Position numbers and translations under genes: made by a program. The notes beneath the pieces are model-generated. The model saw only the letters and a program-made list of their open reading frames with translations. It had not been told where the DNA came from and did no database searches. A DNA stretch of 64,000 nucleotides from contig NZ_CAJPUY010000002.1 in the NCBI RefSeq assembly GCF_905397275.1, positions 186,001 to 250,000 on the forward strand. Direction: 5' to 3'. Shown piece by piece: positions 9,225 to 17,729 of the stretch (position 1 is its first letter; each line of letters starts with the position of its first letter). Source of the stretch: Cupriavidus yeoncheonensis. Its GTDB lineage: Bacteria; Pseudomonadota; Gammaproteobacteria; Burkholderiales; Burkholderiaceae.

Positions 9225-10412
9225 ATGGCATTTGCTGAGTATCCCGTTCAATCCCTGATGTACATCACCAACCGCCCCGAGCTCGTCTTTACCGAGGGCA
9301 AGGGCTCCTGGCTGACGGACCACAACGGCAAGCGATACCTGGACTTCGTGCAAGGCTGGGCAGTGAACTGCCTCGGCCACTCCAACCAGGGCATGGTCGA
9401 CGCCGTGGTCGCGCAGGCTGGCAAGCTGATCAACCCGAGCCCGGCGTTCTACAACGAGCCGATGATCAAGCTGGCCAGGCAGCTCACCGACAACAGCTGC
9501 TTCGACAAGGTCTTCTTCGCCAACAGCGGCGCCGAAGCCAACGAAGGCGCGATCAAGCTGGCGCGCAAATGGGGCCGCAAGCACAAGAACGGCGCCTTCG
9601 AGATCATCACCATGGACCACAGCTTCCATGGCCGCACGCTCGCCACCATGAGCGCGTCGGGCAAGGCCGGCTGGGACACCATCTTCGCGCCGCAGGTGTC
9701 GGGTTTCCCGAAGGCGGATCTGAACGACCTGGCCTCGGTGGAGAAGCTCATCACCGACAAGACGGTCGGCATCATGCTGGAGCCGGTGCAGGGCGAAGGC
9801 GGCGTGATCCCCGCCACGCGCGAGTTCATGCAGGGCCTGCGCGCGCTGGCCGACAAGCACAAGCTGCTGCTCATCGTCGACGAAGTGCAGACGGGTTGCG
9901 GCCGCTGCGGCACCCTCTTCGCCTATCAGTTGTCGGGCGTGGAGCCGGACATCATGACGCTGGGCAAGGGTATCGGCGGCGGCGTGCCGCTGTCGGCGCT
10001 GCTGTGCAAGGCCGAAGTCGCCAGCTTCGAAGCCGGCGACCAGGGCGGCACCTATAACGGCAACCCGCTGATGACGGCCGTCGGCAGCTCGGTGATCGAA
10101 CAGCTGACCGCTCCCGGCTTCCTGGACGAGGTCAACGCCAAGGGCGAGTACCTGAAGGAACAGCTGCTGGCGCTGTGCAGTGAATTCGGCCTCGAGGGGG
10201 AACGTGGGGAAGGCCTGCTGCGCGCGCTGCAGCTCGGCAAGGACATCGGCCCGCAACTGGTCGAGGAAGCCCGCGACATGGGACCGGAGGGCATGCTGCT
10301 GAACGCGCCGCGTGCCAACCTGCTGCGCTTCATGCCGGCACTGAACGTGACGCGTGAAGAGATCGACCAGATGATCGGCATGCTGCGCACGCTGTTGAAG
10401 AAGCTGGCCTGA
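9225..10412 (+). CDS. argD: Acetylornithine aminotransferase-like, class III PLP enzyme
   Basis: PLP-dependent aminotransferase of 395 residues, probably converting N-acetylglutamate semialdehyde to N-acetylornithine in arginine synthesis. Visible are [15 protein letters not shown], the HGRT region, [20 protein letters not shown] and the PLP lysine in [13 protein letters not shown]. The ATG at 9225 is chosen for its GGAG at 9215-9218; the frame upstream of it crosses the terminator. Class III enzymes are hard to tell apart (ornithine, succinylornithine, GABA), but the Arg-rich leader supports an arginine role. Confidence 0.85.
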   Translation: MAFAEYPVQSLMYITNRPELVFTEGKGSWLTDHNGKRYLDFVQGWAVNCLGHSNQGMVDAVVAQAGKLINPSPAFYNEPMIKLARQLTDNSCFDKVFFANSGAEANEGAIKLARKWGRKHKNGAFEIITMDHSFHGRTLATMSASGKAGWDTIFAPQVSGFPKADLNDLASVEKLITDKTVGIMLEPVQGEGGVIPATREFMQGLRALADKHKLLLIVDEVQTGCGRCGTLFAYQLSGVEPDIMTLGKGIGGGVPLSALLCKAEVASFEAGDQGGTYNGNPLMTAVGSSVIEQLTAPGFLDEVNAKGEYLKEQLLALCSEFGLEGERGEGLLRALQLGKDIGPQLVEEARDMGPEGMLLNAPRANLLRFMPALNVTREEIDQMIGMLRTLLKKLA

Positions 10413-10428
10413 TATTGCGCTTCAAAAC

Positions 10429-10457
10429 AAAAAGCCCCGCTTTCGCGGGGCTTTTTT
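10429..10457. terminator. Bidirectional terminator between argD and livF
   Basis: GCCCCGC (10434-10440) and GCGGGGC (10445-10451) form a 7-bp stem with a TTTC loop, flanked by A-tract on the left and T-tract on the right, so it can serve both convergent genes. Confidence 0.88.
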
Positions 10458-10473
10458 GTTGCTCGGGAGCGCT

Positions 10474-11190
10474 TTACTCGCCCAGGTACGCAGCCCGCAC
10501 CTTCGGGTCGTCCAGCATCTGCTTGGCCTCGCCGCTCATCGTGATCAGGCCCGACTCCATCACGTAGCCACGGTGCGCGGCCTGCAGCGCCAGGCGCGCG
10601 TTCTGCTCCACCAGCAGCACGGTCACGCCCTGTGACGAGATGTCGCGCACGACCTCGAAGATCTTCTCGACCATGATCGGCGACAGGCCCATCGACGGCT
10701 CGTCCAGCAGCAGCACCTTGGGCTGGCTCATCAGCGCACGCGCCATGGCCAGCATCTGCTGCTCGCCGCCGGACATGGTGCCCGCGAGCTGATTGGCCCG
10801 CTCCTTCAGGCGCGGGAAGATGCCGAACATGCGCTCGACGTCGGCCTGGATGCCGGCGTCGTCATTGCGCGTGTAGGCACCCATCTGCAGGTTTTCGGTG
10901 ATGGTCATGCGCGCGAACACGCCGCGGCCTTCCGGCACCATCGCCAGGCCCTGCTTGAGCAGCGCGTAGCTGGGCACGCCCTTGATGGACTTGCCCATGT
11001 ATTCCACGTCGCCGCCGGCCCAGCCCTGCAGGCCGGTGATGGCCTTCATGGTAGTGGTCTTGCCGGCGCCGTTGGCGCCGATCAGCGTCACCAGCTCGCC
11101 ATCCTTGATGTCGAGGTCGATGCCCTTGACGGCCTGGATGCCGCCGTAGGCCACCTTCAGGCCCGAGATCTTCAGTACTGTCTGTGTCAT
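10474..11190 (-). CDS. livF: Branched-chain amino acid ABC transporter ATPase LivF
   Basis: One of two ATPases energising Leu/Ile/Val uptake, 238 residues. Walker A GANGAGKTTT, signature MSGGEQQMLAMARAL, Walker B VLLLDEPSMGLSP and the LivF-typical ending KVRAAYLGE are visible. The ATG at 11190 is chosen because GGAGG lies 7 nt upstream. Last gene of the liv cluster, ending at the shared terminator with argD. Confidence 0.95.
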   Translation of the reverse strand: MTQTVLKISGLKVAYGGIQAVKGIDLDIKDGELVTLIGANGAGKTTTMKAITGLQGWAGGDVEYMGKSIKGVPSYALLKQGLAMVPEGRGVFARMTITENLQMGAYTRNDDAGIQADVERMFGIFPRLKERANQLAGTMSGGEQQMLAMARALMSQPKVLLLDEPSMGLSPIMVEKIFEVVRDISSQGVTVLLVEQNARLALQAAHRGYVMESGLITMSGEAKQMLDDPKVRAAYLGE

Positions 11191-11207
11191 TGCTTGTCCT
11201 CCGGCCA

Positions 11208-11984
11208 TCAGTGCGCCGATGCGCCGAGGTAGGCCTCGATCACCGCGGGGTTGCTCTGCACGTCCTGTGGCAGGCCCTGGGCAATCACCTTGCCGTAGTC
11301 CAGCACCGTCATGCGGTTGCACAGGCCCATCACCAGCTTCACGTCGTGCTCGATCAGCAGGATGGTCTTGCCGTCATTGCGGATCTTGTCGAGCAGGCCG
11401 CGCAGCTCGACCTTCTCGGTCGCGTTCATGCCTGCCGCCGGTTCATCGAGCGCAAGCAGCTTGGGCTCGGTGGCGAGCGCACGGGCGATCTCGAGCCGGC
11501 GCTGGTGCCCGTACGAGAGATTGCGCGACGTGAAGTTGGCGTATTTACCGATACCGACATAGTCGAGCAGGTCGTGCGCCATGTCCTCGATGTTCTCTTC
11601 TTCCCGGCGCACCGACGGCGGGCGGAACACCGCGCCGAAGAGGCCGGCCTTGGTGCGCACGTGGCGGCCCACCATCACGTTTTCCAGCGCGGTCATATCG
11701 CCAAACAGGCGAATGTTCTGGAACGTGCGGGCGATACCGGTCTTGGCCACTTCATGCACCGCGGTCGGCTGGTACGGCTTGCCGCCCAGCACGAACTCGC
11801 CGGAATCCGGCGTGTACAGACCTGTGATCACGTTGAAGAACGTCGTCTTGCCGGCGCCGTTCGGGCCGATCAGGCCGTAGATCTCGCCCGGCTTGATCTG
11901 CAGGCCCACATCGGACAGCGCCTGCAGGCCGCCGAAACGCTTGTTGACCCCCTGTACGGACAGGAGGAAATTGTCATTGCTCAT
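11208..11984 (-). CDS. livG: Branched-chain amino acid ABC transporter ATPase LivG
   Basis: Second ATPase of the Liv importer, 258 residues: Walker A GPNGAGKTTFFN, signature NLSYGHQRRLEIARAL, Walker B LLALDEPAAGMN and switch histidine in LLIEHDVKLV. LivG-specific features include the MTALENVMVGRH segment and the AYLGA C-terminus. Start ATG at 11984 has GGAGG a few bases upstream. It is followed after 17 bp by livF and preceded by livM with a 13-bp gap. Confidence 0.95.
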   Translation of the reverse strand: MSNDNFLLSVQGVNKRFGGLQALSDVGLQIKPGEIYGLIGPNGAGKTTFFNVITGLYTPDSGEFVLGGKPYQPTAVHEVAKTGIARTFQNIRLFGDMTALENVMVGRHVRTKAGLFGAVFRPPSVRREEENIEDMAHDLLDYVGIGKYANFTSRNLSYGHQRRLEIARALATEPKLLALDEPAAGMNATEKVELRGLLDKIRNDGKTILLIEHDVKLVMGLCNRMTVLDYGKVIAQGLPQDVQSNPAVIEAYLGASAH

Positions 11985-11997
11985 GTTGTCCTCCTGG

Positions 11998-13155
11998 TCA
12001 GAAACGGCCCACGCTGCCCGCGCGGCGTGCCACGGGGCGGTCTTCCTTGCGCGGCGACGGCCAGATGCCCGCAGGGCGATACAGCATGACGCCGACCAGG
12101 GCCAGGCCGAACAGCAGCTGGCGCAGGACTTCCGCATCGACGACGACCTTGCCGAGAATCAAGTGTTGCACCGGCTCGGCCACGACGCGCAGCAGTTCCT
12201 GGAAACCGACCAGCAGGATGCCGCCCAGAATCACGCCCGGGATGTGGCCCATACCGCCCAGCACGACGATCGCCAGGATGTAGATCGACTCCCACAGCAC
12301 GAACGATTCCGGCGAGACGAAGCCCTGGAATGCACCGAACACCGCGCCCGAAGCGCCACCGAACGACGCACCCATGGCAAAGGCCAGCAGCTTGATGTTG
12401 CGGGTGTTGATGCCCATGGCCTTGGCGGCGATCTCGTCCTCGCGGATGGCCACGAACGCGCGGCCGATGCGCGAGTTCTGCAGCCGCAGGCAGATGAACA
12501 CGATCACGATGACCAGGAACACCAGCAGGTAGTAGTACATGAACACCGGCGTGAACTTGAGGCCGAAGATCTCATGGGACTTCGAGAAGTCGAAGCCGAA
12601 GATATGGACCGGGTCCACCGCCGTGATCCCCTTCGGCCCGTTGGTGATGTTCAACGGGCGGTCGAGGTTGTTCATGAAGATGCGGATGATCTCGCCAAAG
12701 CCCAGGGTCACGATGGCGAGATAGTCGCCACGCAGCTTGAGCGTCGGCGCTCCCAGCAGCACGCCGAAGGTGGCCGCCACCATGACCGCGATCGGCAACA
12801 CGAACCACATCGAAAGATGCAGGCCGTGGGGAAACAACTGATGGATCCACTCGAACTGGTTGGACAGGTGGGGCGAGCCCAGCAAGGCCATCAGGTAGGC
12901 GCCGACGGCGTAGAACGCGATATAGCCGAGATCGAGCAGGCCGGCAAAGCCCACCACGATGTTCAGGCCCAGCGCCAGCATGATGTAGATCAGCGCAAAG
13001 TCGAGCACGCGCACCCAGTAGTTGCCGCCCAGCGTCTGCACGATGAACGGCGCGCACAGTGCTACCACCAGGAAGCCCATGAGCGCGGCCAGGGTCTTGG
13101 CCGGAACACGGGAAGGCGCAGCAACGGCCGCCGTGGATGGAATCGGAGTATTCAT
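11998..13155 (-). CDS. livM: Branched-chain amino acid ABC transporter permease LivM
   Basis: Inner-membrane permease, 385 residues, with about ten hydrophobic segments and the LivM signature NIVVGFAGLLDLGYIAFYAVGAY (GLLDLG core) plus the coupling loop around VAIREDEIAAKAMGINTRNIKLLAFA. The ATG at 13155 (MNTPIPST) has GGAG 8 nt upstream; a start five codons earlier is possible but lacks such a site. Eleven bases separate it from livH. Confidence 0.94.
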   Translation of the reverse strand: MNTPIPSTAAVAAPSRVPAKTLAALMGFLVVALCAPFIVQTLGGNYWVRVLDFALIYIMLALGLNIVVGFAGLLDLGYIAFYAVGAYLMALLGSPHLSNQFEWIHQLFPHGLHLSMWFVLPIAVMVAATFGVLLGAPTLKLRGDYLAIVTLGFGEIIRIFMNNLDRPLNITNGPKGITAVDPVHIFGFDFSKSHEIFGLKFTPVFMYYYLLVFLVIVIVFICLRLQNSRIGRAFVAIREDEIAAKAMGINTRNIKLLAFAMGASFGGASGAVFGAFQGFVSPESFVLWESIYILAIVVLGGMGHIPGVILGGILLVGFQELLRVVAEPVQHLILGKVVVDAEVLRQLLFGLALVGVMLYRPAGIWPSPRKEDRPVARRAGSVGRF

Positions 13156-13166
13156 GGATTCGCTCC

Positions 13167-14102
13167 TCAAGCGCGTTCGGCCACCCGCTCGCCCATGATG
13201 CCGGACGGACGGAACACAAGTACGGTAATCAGCACGATAAAGGCAAACACGTCCTGATAGTTCGAGCCGAACACCCCGTTGGTCAGGTCGCCGATATAGC
13301 CGGCGCCCAGGGCCTCGATCAGGCCCAGCAGCATGCCGCCAACCATGGCGCCAGCCAGGTTGCCGATGCCGCCCAGCACCGCGGCGGTGAACGCCTTCAG
13401 GCCGGGGATAAAGCCCATGTAGAAGTGGGCGTTGCCATAGTTGGTGGCCATCATCACGCCAGCCAGCGCGGCGAGCGTGGCGCCGATCATGAAGGTGGCC
13501 GAGATGACGAAGTTGGGGTTCACACCCATCAGGCCCGCCACCTTCTGGTTCTCGGCGGTGGCGCGCATCGCGCGGCCGAGCTTGGTGCGGTTGACCAGGG
13601 CAAGCAGGCCGGCCATGACCATCACGGCCATGCCGATGATCACCATTTCCTTGCCGGTGATGGTGGCGCCGGTCGAGCCGATGTCAATCGGTTCGGAAGG
13701 CAGCAGTTGCGGGAAGGTCAGCGGATTGCGCGACCAGATCAGCATGCCCATCGTCTGGAGGATGATGGAAACGCCGATCGCGGTAATCAGCGGCGCCAGT
13801 CGGGGCGCATTTCGCAAGGGCCGGTAGGCGACCCGTTCAATCGTATAGGCCAGTACTGCACAGACCGGCATGGCGACGAGGGTGGCGAGCACCAGCGTCA
13901 GCCATTCGGGCAGGCCGGGGGCAAACTTCTGCAAGCCCAAAATCGTTGACAAAGCGGTCAATGCGCCAATCATCAGGACGTCGCCGTGGGCGAAGTTGAT
14001 GATGCCCAGAATGCCGTAGACCATGGTGTAACCCAGTGCTATCAGCGCATAGATGCTGCCAAGCACCAGACCGTTCACGATCTGCTGGATAAAGATATCC
14101 AT
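13167..14102 (-). CDS. livH: Branched-chain amino acid ABC transporter permease LivH
   Basis: Partner permease of LivM, 311 residues, about eight membrane segments. The N-terminal pattern IVNGLVLGSIYALIALGYTMVYG and IINFAHGDVLMIGA is diagnostic of LivH; the ATPase-docking loop is near RAMRATAENQKVAGLMGVN. Preceded by AGGAG. It lies downstream of livK beyond a strong terminator, so it is probably expressed at a lower level than the binding protein. Confidence 0.95.
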   Translation of the reverse strand: MDIFIQQIVNGLVLGSIYALIALGYTMVYGILGIINFAHGDVLMIGALTALSTILGLQKFAPGLPEWLTLVLATLVAMPVCAVLAYTIERVAYRPLRNAPRLAPLITAIGVSIILQTMGMLIWSRNPLTFPQLLPSEPIDIGSTGATITGKEMVIIGMAVMVMAGLLALVNRTKLGRAMRATAENQKVAGLMGVNPNFVISATFMIGATLAALAGVMMATNYGNAHFYMGFIPGLKAFTAAVLGGIGNLAGAMVGGMLLGLIEALGAGYIGDLTNGVFGSNYQDVFAFIVLITVLVFRPSGIMGERVAERA

Positions 14103-14255
14103 GAAAACTCCTGCTTCAGTCCCGAACCTTGCGGCATGGTGTGGATGCCGGGGGGACCATAGTGTGTGAGGGGTAACGTTGCTGAGGTTGGTTTGCTGGT
14201 AAGCGGCCCGCCATGCTCCATCCAGGGTAAGGATGCTTCTACATTAGGCGAGGCT

Positions 14256-14293
14256 AAAAAGAACGGCACCGCAAAATACTCACGGTGCCGTTC
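14256..14293 (-). terminator. Terminator after livK, inside the liv cluster
   Basis: GAACGGCACCG and CGGTGCCGTTC form a perfect 11-bp stem (14261-14271 with 14283-14293), followed on the minus strand by TTTTTAG. It sits between livK and livH. Partial read-through would give high binding-protein and lower permease levels, a usual ABC operon arrangement. Confidence 0.88.
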
Positions 14294-14314
14294 GGATGGG
14301 CCGGTAAGCCCGGA

Positions 14315-15517
14315 TTACATCTTCACGACGTCGAGGACGGACTTCTTCTTGTCCTTGTACTCGTACAGCGTGATGGTGCCTTCCTTCATGTCGCCCTTCT
14401 CGTCGAAGGCGATGTTGCCGATCACGCCCTTGTAGTTGGTCTTGGGCATTTCGGCCAGGATGGCAGCCGGCTCGACCGAGTTGGCGCGCTTCATGGCGTC
14501 CACGACGACCATCACGGCGTCATACGTGAACGGTGCATAGATCTGCACCGGGGCGTTGAAGCGAGCCTGGTAGCGCTTCTCGAAGTCGGCGCCGGTCTCC
14601 ATCTTCGACAGGGCCAGGCCTGCCTCGGAACAGATGATGTTGGACACGGCATCGCCGGCCAGCTCGGCCACCTTGTCGGTACAGACGCCGTCGCCGCCAA
14701 CGATCTTGGACGAAATGCCCAGTTCCTTGGCCTGCTTGGCGAACGGGCCGCCGGTGGCGTCCATGCCGCCGTACATGATGACGTCAGGCTTCTTGCCCTT
14801 GATCTTGGTCAGAATGGCCTTGAAGTCGGTGGCCTTGTCGTTGGTGGCTTCGCGGGCCACCACGTTCACGCCAGCCGCCTTGGCGGTCTTCTCGAACTCG
14901 TCGGCCAGGCCCTTGCCGTAGGCGGTGGCATCGTCGACGATGGCCACGCTCTTGGCATGCAGGCTCTTGGCGGCGTAGTTGGCCAGTGCCGGACCCTGCT
15001 GGGCATCGGTGGCGACCACGCGGTAGGTCGTCTTGAAGCCCTGCTTGGTGTAGTCCGGGTTGGTCGACGACGGCGAAATCTGGACGATGCCGGCATCGCT
15101 GTAGATCTTCGAGGCCGGGATCGACACGCCCGAGTTCAGGTGGCCGACCACAGCCGCAACCTTGGCGTCGACCAGCTTCTGCGCCACGGCGGTGCCGGTT
15201 TTCGGATCGCCGGCATCATCTTCACCGACCAGTTCCAGCTTGATCTTCTTGCCACCGATCTCCAGGCCGGTCTTGTTGACTTCTTCCACGGCAAGGCGGG
15301 CGCCGTTTTCGTTGTCCTTGCCAAGGTGGGCGATACCGCCGGTCAGCGGTGCCGCGTGGCCGATCTTGACGACAACTTCACCGCCGCCGGCGGCCGGAGC
15401 GGTAGCCGCCGGAGCCGATGCCGACGGTTCAGCCGGCTTTTCTTCTTTCTTGCCGCAAGCTGCAACGAGCGCCACTGCGGCCGCAATCGGCAGAATCTTG
15501 GCAAACGAGATTTGCAT
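14315..15517 (-). CDS. livK: Branched-chain amino acid binding protein (LivK/BraC-like), predicted lipoprotein
   Basis: Receptor for Leu/Ile/Val (and possibly Ala/Thr) uptake, 400 residues. The signal peptide ends in a lipobox (LVAAC, Cys21), followed by a Lys/Glu/Pro/Ala-rich tether to about residue 50, so the protein is probably lipid-anchored rather than free, unusual for Gram-negative LivK. The type I periplasmic-binding core shows KIGHAAPLTGGIAHLGKDNENGA and VVGHLNSGVSIPAS. An AGGAG lies 7 nt before ATG. First gene of livK-H-M-G-F. Confidence 0.94.
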   Translation of the reverse strand: MQISFAKILPIAAAVALVAACGKKEEKPAEPSASAPAATAPAAGGGEVVVKIGHAAPLTGGIAHLGKDNENGARLAVEEVNKTGLEIGGKKIKLELVGEDDAGDPKTGTAVAQKLVDAKVAAVVGHLNSGVSIPASKIYSDAGIVQISPSSTNPDYTKQGFKTTYRVVATDAQQGPALANYAAKSLHAKSVAIVDDATAYGKGLADEFEKTAKAAGVNVVAREATNDKATDFKAILTKIKGKKPDVIMYGGMDATGGPFAKQAKELGISSKIVGGDGVCTDKVAELAGDAVSNIICSEAGLALSKMETGADFEKRYQARFNAPVQIYAPFTYDAVMVVVDAMKRANSVEPAAILAEMPKTNYKGVIGNIAFDEKGDMKEGTITLYEYKDKKKSVLDVVKM

Positions 15518-15593
15518 GAGTGATCTCCTAGGGATTCACAAAACGGGGATTTGCGACGCCTCCCGGGCGTCTCCCCGTACCGCCTTTGTTTAG

Positions 15594-15641
15594 TTTCAAT
15601 TTGAAACGCGCGCATTGTATCCCCTTTCTTCGGCGATGCAA
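15594..15641 (-). promoter_or_regulatory. livK promoter with TTTCAA/TTGAAA dyad
   Basis: On the minus strand TTGCAT (15641-15636), 16 bp, then TACAAT (15619-15614). The predicted start lies at the edge of the inverted repeat TTTCAA-T-TTGAAA (15594-15606), a plausible operator. The leader to livK would be about 90 nt. Confidence 0.5.
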
Positions 15642-15686
15642 TACGCGACGCAACAACCTGGACGAATTACCCGCCAATTGAGCTAG

Positions 15687-15720
15687 GGAATTTCCCCAAT
15701 GCACAGATTGGGGCAATTCC
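15687..15720. other. Long inverted repeat in the livK-ispH gap
   Basis: GGAATTTCCCCAAT and ATTGGGGCAATTCC pair over 13 of 14 bases around a GCACAG loop. A related but shorter structure (AGGGAAAACCCC, AGTCAC, GGGGATTACCCT) lies at 15894-15923. The 15518-16128 gap is visibly richer in A+T than the genes. Apart from the livK promoter and a GC hairpin (16100-16120) after ispH, I see no gene or other feature in it. Confidence 0.5.
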
Positions 15721-16128
15721 CGATCGCCCGGTGGCGTCATCGCCATTGCTTACAAGATCCGTGCCTGCTTCCTCTCTCCCATTGAAATACACGCGCCCGG
15801 TGCCACGCATAATCCATCCGTATTAATTAGGCGTTTCATTTCAAAACCCCTGCACCGCTATCTAATGTGCAGAATGTAGCGCCGCACCATAATAGGGAAA
15901 ACCCCAGTCACGGGGATTACCCTGATTTGTCTGCTTGCCTCGACAGGTAAGTAATGACTGCACCTTGAAGGGGCGTATTTCTCGATTGGATCGGGAGATT
16001 ATCGTTGTGACGACAAAAGCATCCGACTGATCGGAGCGGAATGTCCGTACGCCCGCGCACATAAAACGCGGACAGCAGGAAGGCGAAGACGAGGAGCGGG
16101 GCGCCGCAGAACGCGGCGCCAGGGAGGT

Positions 16129-17103
16129 TCAGGCGGTAACGCCGACCGGGAGCGTGGCCTGCAGCCCGCGCGGAAGCGGGAACGCCATGTTTTCTTCGAT
16201 GCCCTGCAGGGCGCGGACGTGGCCGGCGCCGAGTTCGCGCAGGCGCGCAACGATGGACTGCGCAAGTTCCTCGGGCGCCGAAGCCCCCGCGGTCAGGCCG
16301 ATGCGTCGCTTGCCGGCGACCCATTCCGGGCGCACCTGCTCCGGCGCATCGACCATATAGGCCGGCACGCCCAGGCGCGCGGCCAGCTCGCGCAGCCGGT
16401 TCGAATTGGAGCTATTGGGGCTGCCCACCACGATCACGACGTCAACCTGGGGCGCCATGAACTTGACGGCGTCCTGGCGATTCTGCGTGGCATAGCAGAT
16501 GTCCTGCTTCTTGGGCTCCCGGATCAGCGGGAAGCGCGCCTTGAGCGCCGCCACGATCTCGAGCGTCTCGTCCACGGACAGCGTGGTCTGCGTCACGTAT
16601 GCGAGGCGCGCGGGATCGGCCACGAGCAGCCCGGCGACGTCAGCCACCGACTCGACCAGCAGCATGCCGCCTTCGGCCTGCCCCATCGTGCCCTCGACCT
16701 CCGGATGCCCGCGGTGGCCGATCATCACGATCTCGCAGCCCTCCGTGCGCATCTTGCCCACTTCCACATGGACCTTGGTCACCAGCGGGCAAGTCGCGTC
16801 GAACACATTGAGGCCGCGCGCGGCGGCGTCGGCGCGGACGTCCTTGGACACCCCGTGGGCACTGAAGATGACGGTGGCGCCGGCGGGCACTTCATCCAGC
16901 TCGTGCACGAACACGGCACCCTTGCGGCGCAGGTCCGCCACGACATAGGCGTTATGGACGATCTCGTGACGCACGTAGATCGGCGCCCCGAAGCGCGCCA
17001 GCGCGCGCTCGACGATCTCGATGGCGCGGTCGACGCCGGCGCAGAAGCCGCGCGGCTGCGCCATCAGGATCTCGGCATCGGGTGCGGTAGTCAGGTCAGG
17101 CAT
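16129..17103 (-). CDS. ispH: 4-hydroxy-3-methylbut-2-enyl diphosphate reductase
   Basis: Last enzyme of the MEP isoprenoid pathway; reduces HMBPP to IPP and DMAPP with an iron-sulfur cluster. The 324-residue protein has the three cluster cysteines at 21 (RGFCAGV), 105 (DATCPLV) and 203 (DICYATQ), and the SAHG and HEIVHN motifs. It follows fkpB by 28 bp, the order also seen in E. coli. A strong GC hairpin without T-tract (16100-16120) lies just after the stop. Confidence 0.97.
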   Translation of the reverse strand: MPDLTTAPDAEILMAQPRGFCAGVDRAIEIVERALARFGAPIYVRHEIVHNAYVVADLRRKGAVFVHELDEVPAGATVIFSAHGVSKDVRADAAARGLNVFDATCPLVTKVHVEVGKMRTEGCEIVMIGHRGHPEVEGTMGQAEGGMLLVESVADVAGLLVADPARLAYVTQTTLSVDETLEIVAALKARFPLIREPKKQDICYATQNRQDAVKFMAPQVDVVIVVGSPNSSNSNRLRELAARLGVPAYMVDAPEQVRPEWVAGKRRIGLTAGASAPEELAQSIVARLRELGAGHVRALQGIEENMAFPLPRGLQATLPVGVTA

Positions 17104-17131
17104 GCTGCAATGTCAGGACAGGTGAGCGCAA

Positions 17132-17620
17132 TCAGAGGATCCCGATCAGCTGCACGTCGAACAGGATGGTCTGCCCGGCCAGCGGATGGTTGAAATCGAA
17201 CAGCGCCGCAGTGTCGCCGATCTCCTTGAGGACGCCGGCGTACTTGCCACCACCAGGCGCGTTGAACTCCACCAGGTCGCCCGGGCTGTAGTCCTCCTCG
17301 AACGAGCTGTTCTCGCGCAGCGTGGCCAGCGAGACCCATTGAAGCAGTTCCGGGTTGCGCGGGCCGAACGCCTGCTCGGGCGCGAGGCGATAGGTCATGC
17401 GCTCGCCCTCGGGCATGCCGAGCAGCGCCTGCTCCAGGGTCGGGGCGAACTGCCCCTGGCCAAGCAGCAGCGTGGCGGGCTTGTCCTCGAACGTGCTCAC
17501 GACTTCGGTGCCGTTTTCGAGAGAGAGACTGTAATGGAGGGTCAGGAAAGAATCAGCCTGGACCATCTTGCGGCCAGCTGCGCCGCCGTCGGCTTCCGAC
17601 GCAAAAGTTTGCAAATTCAT
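17132..17620 (-). CDS. fkpB: FKBP-type peptidyl-prolyl isomerase, FkpB/SlpA-like
   Basis: Cytoplasmic prolyl isomerase/chaperone of 162 residues. The FKBP half-barrel (FLTLHYSLSLENGTEVVSTF, GQFAPTLEQALLGM) flanks an insert-in-flap domain (about 85-135), as in SlyD/SlpA; the C-terminus lacks the His-rich tail of SlyD, so FkpB is preferred. A shorter version starting at Met19 (MVQADSF) is possible, since no clear Shine-Dalgarno precedes either ATG. Its 5' region is interrupted by a group II intron 16 bp upstream of the start codon. Confidence 0.9.
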   Translation of the reverse strand: MNLQTFASEADGGAAGRKMVQADSFLTLHYSLSLENGTEVVSTFEDKPATLLLGQGQFAPTLEQALLGMPEGERMTYRLAPEQAFGPRNPELLQWVSLATLRENSSFEEDYSPGDLVEFNAPGGGKYAGVLKEIGDTAALFDFNHPLAGQTILFDVQLIGIL

Positions 17621-17676
17621 GGGTGATCAACCGGTGTAGGGTAGGAGCAGGCCATCGCTGGCCCACTCCCCCCTAA

Positions 17677-17710
17677 GAACCGTACGTGCGGGTTTCCCCG
17701 CATACGGCTC
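17677..17710 (-). ncRNA. Group II intron domain V
   Basis: The minus strand reads GAGCCGTATGCGGG, AAAC-type loop, then CCCGCACGTACGGTTC: a 34-nt hairpin with the two-base bulge characteristic of the catalytic domain V. It lies between the maturase stop (17730) and the intron 3' end. Confidence 0.88.
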
Positions 17711-17729
17711 AAGCCTTCTCAAAATACCA

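Noticed and set aside
15701..15716. Possible NtrC site (TGCACAGATTGGGGCA) before livK
   Set aside because: Spacing and the right half-site depart from the consensus; the longer inverted repeat explains the symmetry better.
15731..15752. Possible sigma-54 promoter (TGGCGTCATCGCCATTGCT)
   Set aside because: The GG and GC elements are 15 bp apart instead of the required 12.
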